Source: Novosphingobium lentum NBRC 107847
Lineage (GTDB): Bacteria; Pseudomonadota; Alphaproteobacteria; Sphingomonadales; Sphingomonadaceae
Reading direction: 5' to 3'
DNA: 64,000 bases
Assembly: GCF_001590965.1 (NCBI RefSeq)
Contig: NZ_BCTW01000012.1
Location: 62,001-126,000, forward strand
Positions 36,217 to 45,147 of this stretch are shown in pieces. The notes beneath the pieces are model-generated. The model was not told where the DNA came from. It saw nothing but the letters and a program-made list of their open reading frames with translations, and made no database searches. Position 1 is the stretch's first letter, and every line of letters starts with the position of its first letter. A program made the position numbers and the translations under genes.

Positions 36217-37164
36217 CTATTCCATGAAGCGGTAATCGCGCTGGATTTGCAGCGCGAGTTGCTGGTTGCGGGCGATGAAGTCGCCGATGAATTCGTGCAG
36301 GCCCTGCTCGAAGATGCGTTCGATAGTCAGGCTGTGGAACTGGCTGTCGGCGTTGCGCAGCAGTTCGTGGCAGCCCATCTCCGACCCGTATTCGCGCGCC
36401 AGCGACGCCAGGTTGGAGCGCAGCTTGGAATAGCAGAACGCCAGACTGCGCGGAAACCGGCCGTCGAGGATCAGGAATTCGGCGATGCCGCGCGGATCCA
36501 TGCGCCCGGCGTTGAGCCAGCGATAGGCGCGCTCGCCCGAGACGGAGCGCAGCACGTTGTCCCACTGCACGTTGTCGAGGCTGGAGCCGACGTACGATAC
36601 CGCCGGCAGCAGCACGTAATACTTCACGTCGAGGATGCGCGCGGTGTTGTCCGCACGTTCGATGAACTTGCCGATCCGCGCGAAGTTGAAGATCTCGTTG
36701 CGCAACATCGTGCCCATCATCGCGCCGCGCACCTGGGTCGACTGGCGGCGAATGGTATCGAGGATGTCGCCAAGGCTGGTGTCGCGGATCGGCCGCGCCA
36801 GCACATCACATAGCGTCATCCAGTTTTCGTTGATCGATTCCCACAGCTCGCGCGTGATCCCGGCGCGGACCATGCGGGCGTTGGTGCGCGCGGCCTCGCT
36901 CATCGTCAGCACGTTGCCGGGATTGTCCTTGTCGCGCAGCATGAAGTTGAACACCTGGTGGCCCGGGTATTCCTTGCCGAACTTGGCCTCGTAGCTGGAT
37001 TGCAGACCCGCAGTGATTATGACCGAGCGCCACTCCTCGCTGGCGTCGGCCGCATCGCGGGTCAATGCCATGCGGAACCCCGCCTCCACCAGCCGCGCGG
37101 TGTTTTCCACCCGCTCGAGATAGCGGAACATCCAGAAGATGCCGTTGGCCGATCTCCCGAGCAT
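36217..37164 (-). CDS. Alpha-E domain protein
   Basis: A 315-residue, nearly all-helical protein that starts MLGRSANGIFWMFRYLERVENTARLVE, the signature of the alpha-E family (COG2307). These proteins are always found with a circularly permuted ATP-grasp enzyme and a transglutaminase and have no shown activity; they are thought to be scaffold or partner subunits. The gap to the upstream ATP-grasp gene is 20 bases. Confidence 0.92.
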   Translation of the reverse strand: MLGRSANGIFWMFRYLERVENTARLVEAGFRMALTRDAADASEEWRSVIITAGLQSSYEAKFGKEYPGHQVFNFMLRDKDNPGNVLTMSEAARTNARMVRAGITRELWESINENWMTLCDVLARPIRDTSLGDILDTIRRQSTQVRGAMMGTMLRNEIFNFARIGKFIERADNTARILDVKYYVLLPAVSYVGSSLDNVQWDNVLRSVSGERAYRWLNAGRMDPRGIAEFLILDGRFPRSLAFCYSKLRSNLASLAREYGSEMGCHELLRNADSQFHSLTIERIFEQGLHEFIGDFIARNQQLALQIQRDYRFME

Positions 37165-37184
37165 CTAGCGTCTCCCCGCGCGCA

Positions 37185-38615
37185 TCAAGCGTCCAGTACC
37201 CAGCTGTCCTTGGTCCCGCCGCCCTGGCTGGAATTGACCACGAGGCTGCCCTTCTTGAGCGCGACGCGGGTCAATCCGCCCGGGGTGATGTCCACCCCGC
37301 CGGGGGACACCAGCACGAACGGGCGCAGATCGACGTGGCGCGGCGCAAGCCCGGCCTTGGTGAAGATCGGCACCGTGGACAGCGACAGCGTGGGTTGGGC
37401 GATGTAGTTCTGCGGCTTGGCGCGAAGCTTTTCGGCGAATCTCGCGATTTCCTTCTTCGACGACGTCGGCCCGATCAGCATGCCGTAGCCGCCCGACCCG
37501 TGGACTTCCTTGACCACCAGATCGGCCAGATTGTCGAGCACATAGGCCAGCGAATCCGCCTCGGCGCAGCGCCAGGTCGGCACGTTGGGCAGGATCGGCT
37601 TCTCGCCGGTGTAGAACTCCACGATCTCGGGCATGAAGCTGTAGATCGCCTTGTCGTCGGCAATGCCGGTGCCCGGCGCATTGGCGATGGTCACCCCGCC
37701 CGCGCGATAGACGTCCATGATCCCCGATACACCCAGCACGCTGTTGGGATTGAACGTCAGCGGATCGAGGTATTCGTCGTCCACCCGGCGATAGATCACG
37801 TCGATCGGTTCGTAGCCGCAGGTGGTGCGCATCGCGATGCGGCCGTTCTCGACGCGCAAGTCGCTGCCCTCGACCAGTTCGGCGCCCATCTGGTCCGCCA
37901 GGAACGCATGCTCGAAATAGGCGCTGTTGTAGATGCCCGGCGTCAGCACCGCGACCACCGGCTTGCTCGATGCCCCGGCCGGCGCGCAGGCGGCCAGGCT
38001 GCGGGCCAGGCGGCGCGGATAGTCCGACACATCGCGCACCCGCACCCGGGTGAACAGTTCGGGGAACATCGCCATCATCGTCTCGCGGTTCTCCAGCATG
38101 TAGGAGACGCCGGACGGGGTGCGGGCGTTGTCTTCCAGCACCATGAAGTCGTCCTCGCCGGTGCGGACAAGGTCGATGCCGACGATGTGGGTATAGACCC
38201 CGCCGGGCGGGGTGAAGCCGACCATCTCGTGCAGGAACGCCGGGTTATTCTGCAGCAGCCGCTCGGGCAATCGCCCCGACCGCACGATTTCCTGGCGGTG
38301 GTAGAGATCGTGGAGGAACGCGTTGAGCGCGCGCACGCGCTGCTCGATGCCCTTTTCCAGCCGCCGCCACTGGGTGGCGGTGATGATGCGGGGCACCATG
38401 TCGAACGGGATCAGCCGTTCCTCGGCGTCTTCATCGCCATAGACGTTGAAGGTGATCCCGGTGCGGCGGAAGAACGCCTCGGCCTCGAGCCCCTTGCGGC
38501 GCAAAAGCTCGGGCACCTGTTCGTTGTACCATGCGCTGTAGCCGCCATAAGCGCTTCGCACCGCGCCATCCGCGTCGATCATTTCGTCAAAGCACGCAGC
38601 GGAAGTTTGGTTCAT
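37185..38615 (-). CDS. Circularly permuted type 2 ATP-grasp protein (putative amidoligase)
   Basis: A 476-residue protein of the COG2308 family. Recognisable blocks are RRTGITFNVYGDEDAEERLIP, IDLVRTGEDDFMVLEDNART (acidic metal-site region), PSGVSYMLENRE, VVAVLTPGIYNSAYFEHAFLA, YEPIDVIYRRVDDEYLDPLTF and VVKEVHGSGGYGML, a Gly-rich nucleotide loop. ATP-grasp amidoligases activate a carboxylate as acyl-phosphate and join it to an amine. With alpha-E, transglutaminase and Anbu it is predicted to build and recycle a peptide tag or small peptide; the product is unknown. It is the first gene of the operon. Confidence 0.92.
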   Translation of the reverse strand: MNQTSAACFDEMIDADGAVRSAYGGYSAWYNEQVPELLRRKGLEAEAFFRRTGITFNVYGDEDAEERLIPFDMVPRIITATQWRRLEKGIEQRVRALNAFLHDLYHRQEIVRSGRLPERLLQNNPAFLHEMVGFTPPGGVYTHIVGIDLVRTGEDDFMVLEDNARTPSGVSYMLENRETMMAMFPELFTRVRVRDVSDYPRRLARSLAACAPAGASSKPVVAVLTPGIYNSAYFEHAFLADQMGAELVEGSDLRVENGRIAMRTTCGYEPIDVIYRRVDDEYLDPLTFNPNSVLGVSGIMDVYRAGGVTIANAPGTGIADDKAIYSFMPEIVEFYTGEKPILPNVPTWRCAEADSLAYVLDNLADLVVKEVHGSGGYGMLIGPTSSKKEIARFAEKLRAKPQNYIAQPTLSLSTVPIFTKAGLAPRHVDLRPFVLVSPGGVDITPGGLTRVALKKGSLVVNSSQGGGTKDSWVLDA

Positions 38616-38788
38616 CGCGTCATCCCGTTGCTAGCTGGATGCACCATGCGTGGCGGTTTGCCAAGCAGCCATGCTGCACCTGCGAAGAAAAAACTGTTCT
38701 CTCGCGCTAGCCCGCAAGGGAGAGCGTGGGCGCCCCTGCCGCGAGTTATGCCCGCAACCGGGCGGAAGGCAAGGGGGATGGGGTGGAT

Positions 38789-39274
38789 TTAGCCCAGTTT
38801 GCCCGCCCCGTGCCGAAATGCGACGTACAGCCCGACGGCGTGAATCAGGCCTATCGCGAGCACGATGGCCGAACTGGTCACGAGAAACCGCGTGCTACGG
38901 TCGGGCATCGTGCGAAGCATCAACGGCAGCGCCGCCGCGCGCAGCAGGTAGATCGCCGCGATGATCGTCAGTCCGGGGTACAGTAGCGGCAGGCGAGGCA
39001 GCACGCCCGCGCCCGACAGTGCGCAAACCGCCCACAGCGCCAGCGTCGCCGCGATCGCCAGCGTAATGACGGTCGGCGCAGTCGCACCGCGCTCGACTTG
39101 CCGGGCCATGCGCTCCCCTGCGCCGAAGAAGCGATACCACGCCGCACCGCGCCAGATACAGCCAAGGTGCGCCAGCGACGCCACGGCACTGAGCATGCCG
39201 CCTGCGAACAGCCACCAATTGTGCGGTGCCACGATCCTTGCGCCTCTGGTCGAATCCGATGGAGTGGAGCGCAT
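38789..39274 (-). CDS. Small four-helix membrane protein of unknown function
   Basis: A 161-residue protein with four hydrophobic stretches: WWLFAGGMLSAVASLAHLGC, TVITLAIAATLALWAVCALS, LLYPGLTIIAAIYLLRAAAL and FLVTSSAIVLAIGLIHAVGL. The loops carry GAAWYRFFGAGERMARQ. A GTG at 39230-39232 (VAPHNWWLF) is an alternative start and puts the first helix at the N-terminus, as in many homologous-looking proteins. It lies 49 bases downstream of arsH on the same strand and may be co-transcribed, but nothing in the sequence ties it to arsenic. Confidence 0.72.
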   Translation of the reverse strand: MRSTPSDSTRGARIVAPHNWWLFAGGMLSAVASLAHLGCIWRGAAWYRFFGAGERMARQVERGATAPTVITLAIAATLALWAVCALSGAGVLPRLPLLYPGLTIIAAIYLLRAAALPLMLRTMPDRSTRFLVTSSAIVLAIGLIHAVGLYVAFRHGAGKLG

Positions 39275-39323
39275 TCTCGCCGAGCCAGCCACGCTTGTCT
39301 TGCTCCAATCCGCTCGGTTGCGT

Positions 39324-40094
39324 TCAGGCGTTTCCTTCGCCCGTTCCGGCCGCGTCATCGACGAGCGTTGCAAGGTTGCCATCCCCACCGACGACCGGTC
39401 TGTCCGCCTCGACCCGCTCCGAATAGCGATCGACCAGCTGCTCTGCATGCGGGCGAAGCAGCACGGTGAAGCGCACAAGTTCCTCCATCACGTCGACAAG
39501 ACGGTCATAGTAGCTGGAAGGCTTCATCCGCCCGCGGTCGTCGAATTCTGTGAATGCCTTGGCCACGCTTGATTGATTGGGGATGGTGAACATGCGCATC
39601 CAACGTCCAAGGACCCGAAGGGTATTGACGCTGTTGAATGATTGTGACCCGGCTGAAACCTGCATCACCGCCAGAGTGCGGCCTTGTGTCGGTCGCATCC
39701 CCTTGAATGCCAACGGCAGGTGATCAATCTGCGACTTCATGATCCCCGTAATCTGGCCATGCCGTTCCGGGCTGCACCAGACCTGCCCCTCCGACCATAT
39801 GGAGTGCTCCCGCAATTCGTGAACTGCCGGGTGATCATCGTCCTCAATCTGATCAGGCATAGGCAGGTCGGCAGGATTGAATATCCGCGTCTCGCAGCCA
39901 AAAAATCGAAGGAGGCGCGCCGCCTCCTCAACCACCAGCCGTGAGTAAGAGCGCTCTCGCAGCGAACCGTAGAGGAGCAGAATGCGCGGTGGTGGGTCGA
40001 GATCGCCCAAGCCCGAGGCTGGCGAGCAATGGGCAAATTCGGAACGGAGCGCGGGCAGGTAATCCGGTTCTGGCAATTCGCGCAGTCGGTTCAT
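39324..40094 (-). CDS. arsH: ArsH NADPH-dependent FMN reductase
   Basis: A 256-residue flavoprotein. The FMN-binding motif [21 protein letters not shown], the [10 protein letters not shown] block, [21 protein letters not shown] and [20 protein letters not shown] are classic ArsH. ArsH oxidises trivalent organoarsenicals such as methylarsenite and can reduce quinones or azo dyes. The start ATG shares bases with the aqpS stop (ATGA at 40094-40091), showing translational coupling in an ars operon. Confidence 0.93.
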   Translation of the reverse strand: MNRLRELPEPDYLPALRSEFAHCSPASGLGDLDPPPRILLLYGSLRERSYSRLVVEEAARLLRFFGCETRIFNPADLPMPDQIEDDDHPAVHELREHSIWSEGQVWCSPERHGQITGIMKSQIDHLPLAFKGMRPTQGRTLAVMQVSAGSQSFNSVNTLRVLGRWMRMFTIPNQSSVAKAFTEFDDRGRMKPSSYYDRLVDVMEELVRFTVLLRPHAEQLVDRYSERVEADRPVVGGDGNLATLVDDAAGTGEGNA

Positions 40095-40756
40095 ATCGGC
40101 TGTTCCAGGGCGTCGGCGAACAACCTGTTGCTGGCGAAGTGCGCGCAAACCGCTCCGACAATCTGCGCTGCGACAAATCCTGGCACGCTGGCGGGCGCGA
40201 TGCCTGCAAACGTATCGCTCAGCGATCGGGCTATGGTGATTGCCGGATTTGCAAAACTGGTGGACGATGTGAACCAGTAGGCGGCCGTGATGTAGAGCGC
40301 GACGCTGGCCGGAACCCAACCCGGCCGCATCTTTACCGTGCCGATGATGGTCAACAGCAGACCAAAGGTCGCGATACCTTCCCCCGCCCACTGCCCGATG
40401 CCCGTACGTACCTTGGTCGAGACTTCGAACACCGGCAGGTCAAACATGACGTGCGCGGCCCATACGCCCAGCACTCCGCCCGCCAGTTGCGCCAGGACAT
40501 GGCCCAGCGCAGCCGCGTTCGCGATCTCTCCGCGCATCCGCATGACCATCGTCACTACAGGATTGAAATGCGCGCCCGAGATCGCCCCCAACATCGTGAT
40601 CAGCACAAACAGCATCGCCCCTGTGGCCAGCGTGTTGCCAAGCAAGGCCACGGCGACGTTTCCGCCAGACAATTTGTCGCCCATTATGCCCGAGCCGATC
40701 ACGGTGGCGAACAACAGGAAACTGCCTATCCCCTCGGCCCACATCGCCCTGCTCAT
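40091..40756 (-). CDS. aqpS: AqpS-type aquaglyceroporin (arsenite channel)
   Basis: A 221-residue MIP-family channel with six membrane segments and two half-helix motifs: [10 protein letters not shown] (NPV in place of the first NPA) and [12 protein letters not shown] (NPA). In Sinorhizobium meliloti an ars-operon aquaporin lets arsenite made by ArsC flow out by its gradient. The absence of arsB or acr3 here fits the same scheme. The start MSRAMWAEG shares its A with the arsC stop (TGATG), and its own stop overlaps arsH. Confidence 0.9.
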   Translation of the reverse strand: MSRAMWAEGIGSFLLFATVIGSGIMGDKLSGGNVAVALLGNTLATGAMLFVLITMLGAISGAHFNPVVTMVMRMRGEIANAAALGHVLAQLAGGVLGVWAAHVMFDLPVFEVSTKVRTGIGQWAGEGIATFGLLLTIIGTVKMRPGWVPASVALYITAAYWFTSSTSFANPAITIARSLSDTFAGIAPASVPGFVAAQIVGAVCAHFASNRLFADALEQPI

Positions 40757-41190
40757 CACGTCGGGGTGATCCGGTGACCGTCGGCAGCAACCACAAGTTC
40801 GCCATCTTCCTTTGCAAACGCACCCTGCTGGTCCGCCGGAATCAGGTCGAGAACGGCCTCGGACGGTCGGCACAGCTTCACGCCTGATGGAGACACTACC
40901 AACGGACGGTTGATCAGGATCGGATGAAGCATCATGGCATCGATCAGGTCGGCGTCCGACAATTCAGGGTCGTCGAGACCGAGGTCGGCATAAGGCGTGC
41001 CCTTTTCCCGCAACAGATCGCGGGGAACCATGTGGCCGCGAGCGATCAGGCCTTCCAGCATCGGACGCGACGGCGGTGATTTCAGATATTCGATGACATG
41101 CGGCTCGATCCCGGCGTTGCGGATCATGGCCAGCGCATTGCGGGAAGTGCCGCATTCCGGATTGTGATAGATGATGATGTCGGTTGTCAT
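40756..41190 (-). CDS. arsC: Arsenate reductase (glutaredoxin-coupled)
   Basis: A 144-residue thioredoxin-fold enzyme beginning MTTDIIIYHNPECGTSRNAL, with the catalytic Cys in PECGTSRN. Later blocks NRPLVVSPSGVKLCRPSE contain the conserved RP-V loop. This class uses glutathione/glutaredoxin to reduce arsenate to arsenite. Its ATG overlaps the TGA of a short remnant of the other, phosphatase-like class of arsenate reductase. It is coupled to aqpS downstream. Confidence 0.93.
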   Translation of the reverse strand: MTTDIIIYHNPECGTSRNALAMIRNAGIEPHVIEYLKSPPSRPMLEGLIARGHMVPRDLLREKGTPYADLGLDDPELSDADLIDAMMLHPILINRPLVVSPSGVKLCRPSEAVLDLIPADQQGAFAKEDGELVVAADGHRITPT

Positions 41191-41294
41191 TGTGTGGCTC
41201 CGGTACGAGCGGTTGCGCCTTCGGTGTTGCCGAGAATCGAGCGGGCACTGTTGCCGGTGCATAGAAACAGCACGTTGAATATCTGGTCGGTCAT
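41187..41294 (-). pseudogene. Remnant of a low-molecular-weight-phosphatase-type arsenate reductase
   Basis: A 35-codon open frame on the minus strand from ATG 41294-41292 to TGA 41189-41187. The first 20 residues, MTDQIFNVLFLCTGNSARSI, carry the complete P-loop C-x5-R (CTGNSARS) of thioredoxin-coupled ArsC. The sequence then jumps to LGNTEGATARTGATQ, which resembles the C-terminal end of such enzymes (I-G-x-T-E-G-A-T). About 100 residues are missing with the frame kept. Its stop overlaps the arsC start (ATGA), so it still links arsR to arsC. It is too short to be an active enzyme. Confidence 0.8.
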
Positions 41295-41310
41295 CGGCGT
41301 GGTTCCAGGC

Positions 41311-41640
41311 TCACGAGCAGGATAGATCAATGATGAGTTGCCCGCACAAATCCTCGCGGCCCTGACAGCAATCCTTGGCGAGAAAGACCATCAGCTCACG
41401 CAGGCTGTCGATGTTGGCGCGGTAGACAACAAAGCGGCTATGCCGTTCAAAGGTTGCCAGCCCGGCATGAGACAGGATGGCCAGATGCGTGGACATGGTG
41501 TTGGCAGGGACACCAAGGCTTCGTGCGATCTCACCCGCGGGCAAGCCTTCCAGCCCGGCCTGCACCAGCAGCCTGAAAACCGCGAGACGGCCGCCATGGG
41601 CAAGTGCCGACAAGGCAGCTACGGCAATGTTGTTTTCCAT
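41311..41640 (-). CDS. arsR: ArsR-family arsenite-responsive repressor
   Basis: A 109-residue winged-helix repressor. HTH: LPAGEIARSLGVPANTMSTH with LAILSHAGLATFER. The C-terminus has a cysteine cluster, KDCCQGREDLC, of the kind that binds As(III) in ArsR proteins of the Acidithiobacillus type (adjacent Cys pair plus a third a few residues on) rather than the E. coli helix-4 site. It is the first gene of arsR, remnant, arsC, aqpS, arsH and presumably represses the operon from the upstream region. Start MENNIAVAAL. Confidence 0.93.
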   Translation of the reverse strand: MENNIAVAALSALAHGGRLAVFRLLVQAGLEGLPAGEIARSLGVPANTMSTHLAILSHAGLATFERHSRFVVYRANIDSLRELMVFLAKDCCQGREDLCGQLIIDLSCS

Positions 41641-41680
41641 ATTTCCAGTATAGTGGCAGCCTCGCGGTTCGGGAAGCCTT

Positions 41681-42046
41681 CTACTGTTTGCGCCGAATCT
41701 CGATCGAACCAAAAGCGCCAGGGGTGAACTGTGCTTCACACGGCGCCGCGACAGGCGCCTTGAAGGGGCAGGCGAAAGTGCTGCTTGCAAACGTGACCGT
41801 CAGCGGCCCCCTGGCGCTGTTCTTGTAATTGCAGGTCGCGCGCCGAAGGTAGGTGAGAGCCGACGAGGCGTGATCTGGGCCGAGCCCGAGGATCGTCTCG
41901 TCGCCGTTCGACGAGGTTACGTGGCACAGCATTTCCCAGCTGCCCTGAGCGCTGCCTGTGATCGTCACGAGCGGCGCAGCAGGGCTACCGGCATTGGCCG
42001 AAGTTGTCGCAACGAGCGCTGCGATCGCCAGAAATGCAGATTTCAT
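41681..42046 (-). CDS. Small exported protein of unknown function
   Basis: A 121-residue protein with a clear Sec signal (MKSAFLAIAALVATTSANAG). The mature part is beta-rich with four Cys (WEMLCHVTS, RATCNYKN, FACPFKAP, APCEAQF), suggesting two disulfides. No family is recognised. It lies 40 bases upstream of arsR on the same strand; an AT-rich, promoter-like region (42060-42115) precedes it. Whether it belongs to the ars operon is not clear. Confidence 0.75.
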   Translation of the reverse strand: MKSAFLAIAALVATTSANAGSPAAPLVTITGSAQGSWEMLCHVTSSNGDETILGLGPDHASSALTYLRRATCNYKNSARGPLTVTFASSTFACPFKAPVAAPCEAQFTPGAFGSIEIRRKQ

Positions 42047-42242
42047 CTCGGTTCCCTCTTCCGCTATCGAACTTTATGATTCGATAATTCTGGAATATAG
42101 GAATAATGAGGCCGTGGCCAGCATTATTGCCGTCGTGGTTCGATGCTACGCTCAGAAAAATCGGACGGCAGGTCGTCGCAGGCAGAAAAGATATGGCGAT
42201 CTACCGCACTGAGCGAACCCCGCCGGTTCCCCCTCTGCCCCC

Positions 42243-43055
42243 TCAGTAAATCCCCAGCAGCCGCCCCACTTCGCGCGCCACCGCGGGGTGGCTGGCAAAG
42301 CCCAGGTGGGTGCAGCGGATGGCGATGGCTTCGTCGCGTTCTCCCGGCCAGCCGGCGGCGGCGCGGGGGGCGACGATGCCGTCGCGCGGGCTCCACAGCG
42401 CCACGGTCGGCACCGGCGGCTTGGCGGCGATGTCGTCGCCCACCGGCGGTTCCTCGACGCGGTGGCCGGTGACGAAGTGGTAGGCGCGCCACGCGTTGTT
42501 GGCGCGGCGATCGCCCGAAAACGGCGTGCCCATGGTGATCACCAGCGACACCGCGTGGGGCAGCCGCTTGGCCGCCTCGCGCGCATAGATCCCGCCCAGG
42601 CTCCAGCCGACCAGCACCAGCGGCTGGCCTTCGCGCCGCGCCATCGTCTCGATCCGCTGCAGCAGCAGTTCGAACCGTTCGGCGGTGGGGCCAAGGTTGA
42701 AGCCCAGCCCCCAGTCGCTGACCCGGTGGCCGGCGCTTTCCAGCGCGCGGCGCAACGGGCGCATCCGCGCCGGGTGCGCGCCGAAGCCGGGCAGCAGCAT
42801 CACCGCGCGCGATTGCGCGGGCGCCATCGCCAGCCCGCCCTCGCGGCGGATGCGGGCGCTGTCGCGAAAGCGTTCCGCCCCGGTGCCGAACTCGCGCAGC
42901 AGCAGGCGGATCGAGGGCGAGGTCACGCCATCGGGCTGCGGCTCGCGCGCCAAGGCATTGCGGCGCAGGACCTCATCGCGCAGGCGCACGATCCGGTCGC
43001 CCATCTGCTTCCAGCTATCCACGCCCTGTTGCTTCATCGCCCGCATTCCGAACAT
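42243..43055 (-). CDS. Alpha/beta-hydrolase fold protein
   Basis: A 270-residue protein. After a charged, helical N-terminus (about 70 residues) the hydrolase core begins AVMLLPGFGAHPARMRPLRR, has the nucleophile elbow LVGWSLGGIYAREAA (G-x-S-x-G), an acid candidate in ALWSPRDGIVAP and a late His in CTHLGFASHPAV. No lipid or ester substrate can be named; the overall shape is that of PGAP1/lipase-like hydrolases. The start chosen is MFGMRAMKQ (43053-43055); a TTG at 43079 gives eight more residues. Confidence 0.78.
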   Translation of the reverse strand: MFGMRAMKQQGVDSWKQMGDRIVRLRDEVLRRNALAREPQPDGVTSPSIRLLLREFGTGAERFRDSARIRREGGLAMAPAQSRAVMLLPGFGAHPARMRPLRRALESAGHRVSDWGLGFNLGPTAERFELLLQRIETMARREGQPLVLVGWSLGGIYAREAAKRLPHAVSLVITMGTPFSGDRRANNAWRAYHFVTGHRVEEPPVGDDIAAKPPVPTVALWSPRDGIVAPRAAAGWPGERDEAIAIRCTHLGFASHPAVAREVGRLLGIY

Positions 43056-43140
43056 CGCGTATCCCGGCTCAACTTGCAATCGGCGGCCTTAGTTCACACT
43101 TGGACAACGCGGCATGAATGAGCGGAAGTGCGGTTTTGTT

Positions 43141-43686
43141 TCAGCCGTCTTCCTTGCCGGTGCATTCCCCGACCCGCTTCGACGCCATCGTCATGGTGAC
43201 GTCCATCTTCATCCCCTGCATCGGCGCACCGCTGGTCTGCACGGTCATGTCATAGCTTTCGGGTGTGTAGTTGCCCGTCATCGTCATGTCCTGAGGACCG
43301 GTGCCGCGCTTGCACGCCATCTTGGCGTCGATCTTGCCGCCGCCCATGGTGAAATGCTCGTACGTGCATTCCTTGGATTGTCCGCCGAAGAACTTGGGTT
43401 CGGGCTTGGCCGCTTCTTCCTTGGTCAGGCACGAACTGACGGAGCGGACCTTGCCGGTCATCCGCTCGAACATGTCCTTGGCCTGCGGGGGCATGTTGGG
43501 GCCCATGTCCAGCTTTTCGAACTTCATGGTGGTTTCCCAGCGCCCCGGGGTGAAGTGCAGGTCGCTGTCCGCCACTTTCTTGGCCACCGTTTCCACCGAG
43601 ACGTTCTTCTCGTCGACCGAAGTCTTGCTGCACGCAGCCAGCGCGAGGGGAACAGCCAGGGCAGCGGCCAGCATCATCGAACGCAT
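43141..43686 (-). CDS. DUF3617-family lipoprotein
   Basis: A 181-residue lipoprotein with lipobox ALAACSK at residue 20. The DUF3617 domain shows the typical opening LHFTPGRWETTMKFEKLD, SSCLTKEEAAKP, FGGQSKECTYEHFTMGGGKI and a Met-rich strand (PMQGMKMDVTMTMASKRVGEC). The function of the family is unknown; it is common in sphingomonads. Four mature-domain Cys are conserved for the family. Confidence 0.88.
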   Translation of the reverse strand: MRSMMLAAALAVPLALAACSKTSVDEKNVSVETVAKKVADSDLHFTPGRWETTMKFEKLDMGPNMPPQAKDMFERMTGKVRSVSSCLTKEEAAKPEPKFFGGQSKECTYEHFTMGGGKIDAKMACKRGTGPQDMTMTGNYTPESYDMTVQTSGAPMQGMKMDVTMTMASKRVGECTGKEDG

Positions 43687-43816
43687 CGCAGGAAGCCTTT
43701 CCGAAAAGACGCGCCACCACATCTGCAAGGGCGCTCGGGAGCAACGGGCTAACATCCACGAGCCCCGCTGCCAATGACGAGGATCACCGGCTGAGCGGTT
43801 GGGCTCTCTGCACCCG

Positions 43817-45127
43817 CTACCCCACTATCCACCAGCGCAGCAGCACCAGAGCCAGCACAACGGCCAGAACGGACCGCGCACTGCGCCAGCGCGGTTTACG
43901 CGTGCCGGGCAGGGACACTTGCGGCGGCGCCACGTAACGGCAGGTGTCGGCCATGTCGTTCCACGCCTGTGAGGCTTCGTGCGAAGGATGCCAGCGGCCC
44001 GACGCCCCGCTGGCGCCATCGTGGCGGCAGATCAGGTCGCGCGCGGGATCGTAACGCAACATCGCTGCATCGCTGCCGTGTTCTGGCGCGAAGTCGATCA
44101 TCGGCGTGCCGTGGCTGTCGCAAGTTGCGGTGTCCACCCAGCGCCCCATCGGCAGGCTGAACAGCATCGCCCCGCTCGCCGCATCGAACACCGTGCCGTA
44201 AACCTGCATGTGGACCATGCTGAGTTCGATCTCGTCGTAGTCTATGCGCACGCCGAGCCCGGCGGGTACTGGCGATGGCGACGGCGGGATTTGCTCCACT
44301 TCGACGCCGGAGCCGCCCGTCGCAGAGATCAGGCCCTGCTCGATCCGATCCCAGTCGCTGCGCCAACGCACCTCGTCGAGCGGCATCCCGCTGTCCCACC
44401 GGATGCTGTCGCTCTCCAGCGCATAGCGGCGGCGCGGCAGGTCGAGCGCAAAGGCATGGCCCAGGCCGGTTACGATGCGTTTGGCGTAAAACGTGATGAC
44501 GTCGGGTGCCAGGTACGTTCCGCTCGACACGTCCCAGATGGCCGGTGACAGATCGAACACCAGCCTGCCGGTGCTGCGCTCACGGATGCTTGGCGAATAG
44601 GGGCCGTTCAGCACGGGCAGGTCCAGCCCCTTGCCATCGTCGATCACGACCGACAGCCAGGCGATCCTGAACGCGCTGGGCGGAGCCGGCGGTGGGGTCG
44701 GAACCGCCCGCGCGGCCTCGCGCGCGCTGCGCAGCGCCGTGAACTGCGCATCGAGCCAGTCCTCACTTCCGGCCCAGCCGCCCCGCCAATCGAGCCCTTC
44801 GTCGGCGATCTCGTCGTTCCACATCTGCCCGTCCAAGCCGGGTGACAGCGCAAAGCGCGAGTGCGCAGGATCGAGGATGAGGAACGATTCGACCTCGAGA
44901 TCGATGCGCATCAACCGCAACTGGAAGCCGCTTTTGCCCCACACCAGCGTGGTGATCGACGTCCATCTGCCGGCGTCGAGCGACAGCAGCGTGCGCCCGC
45001 TGGCCACATCGACCAGATCGGGCGCCTCGTAATAGGCATCAACGTGCATCGCCAGGTCGCGGTCGGTCCGCGCCAGATCGATCCGGTATGCGCCGTCGCG
45101 CGAAAGGACTTGCGACGACCCGTCCAC
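43817..45127 (-). CDS. Large protein with three internal repeats and a C-terminal membrane anchor, unknown function
   Basis: A 436-residue protein with a GTG start (45125-45127). Three beta-rich repeats share a pattern: VDVASGRTLLSLDAGRW (about residue 40), ERSTGRLVFDLSPAIWDVSS (about 180) and FDAASGAMLFSLPMGRWVD (about 310). Each is followed by a stretch ending in a D/L-x(6)-RY/RF-AL strand. A Pro-rich linker (VPTPPPAPPS) separates the first two. The last 25 residues (SARSVLAVVLALVLLRWWIVG) form one membrane helix after basic residues, so it is a tail-anchored or cytoplasm-facing membrane protein. No family is recognised. It overlaps no gene but is 20 bases from the next one on the same strand. 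Confidence 0.72.
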   Translation of the reverse strand: MDGSSQVLSRDGAYRIDLARTDRDLAMHVDAYYEAPDLVDVASGRTLLSLDAGRWTSITTLVWGKSGFQLRLMRIDLEVESFLILDPAHSRFALSPGLDGQMWNDEIADEGLDWRGGWAGSEDWLDAQFTALRSAREAARAVPTPPPAPPSAFRIAWLSVVIDDGKGLDLPVLNGPYSPSIRERSTGRLVFDLSPAIWDVSSGTYLAPDVITFYAKRIVTGLGHAFALDLPRRRYALESDSIRWDSGMPLDEVRWRSDWDRIEQGLISATGGSGVEVEQIPPSPSPVPAGLGVRIDYDEIELSMVHMQVYGTVFDAASGAMLFSLPMGRWVDTATCDSHGTPMIDFAPEHGSDAAMLRYDPARDLICRHDGASGASGRWHPSHEASQAWNDMADTCRYVAPPQVSLPGTRKPRWRSARSVLAVVLALVLLRWWIVG

Positions 45128-45147
45128 AGCCTGCGACCCCGTTGCGA

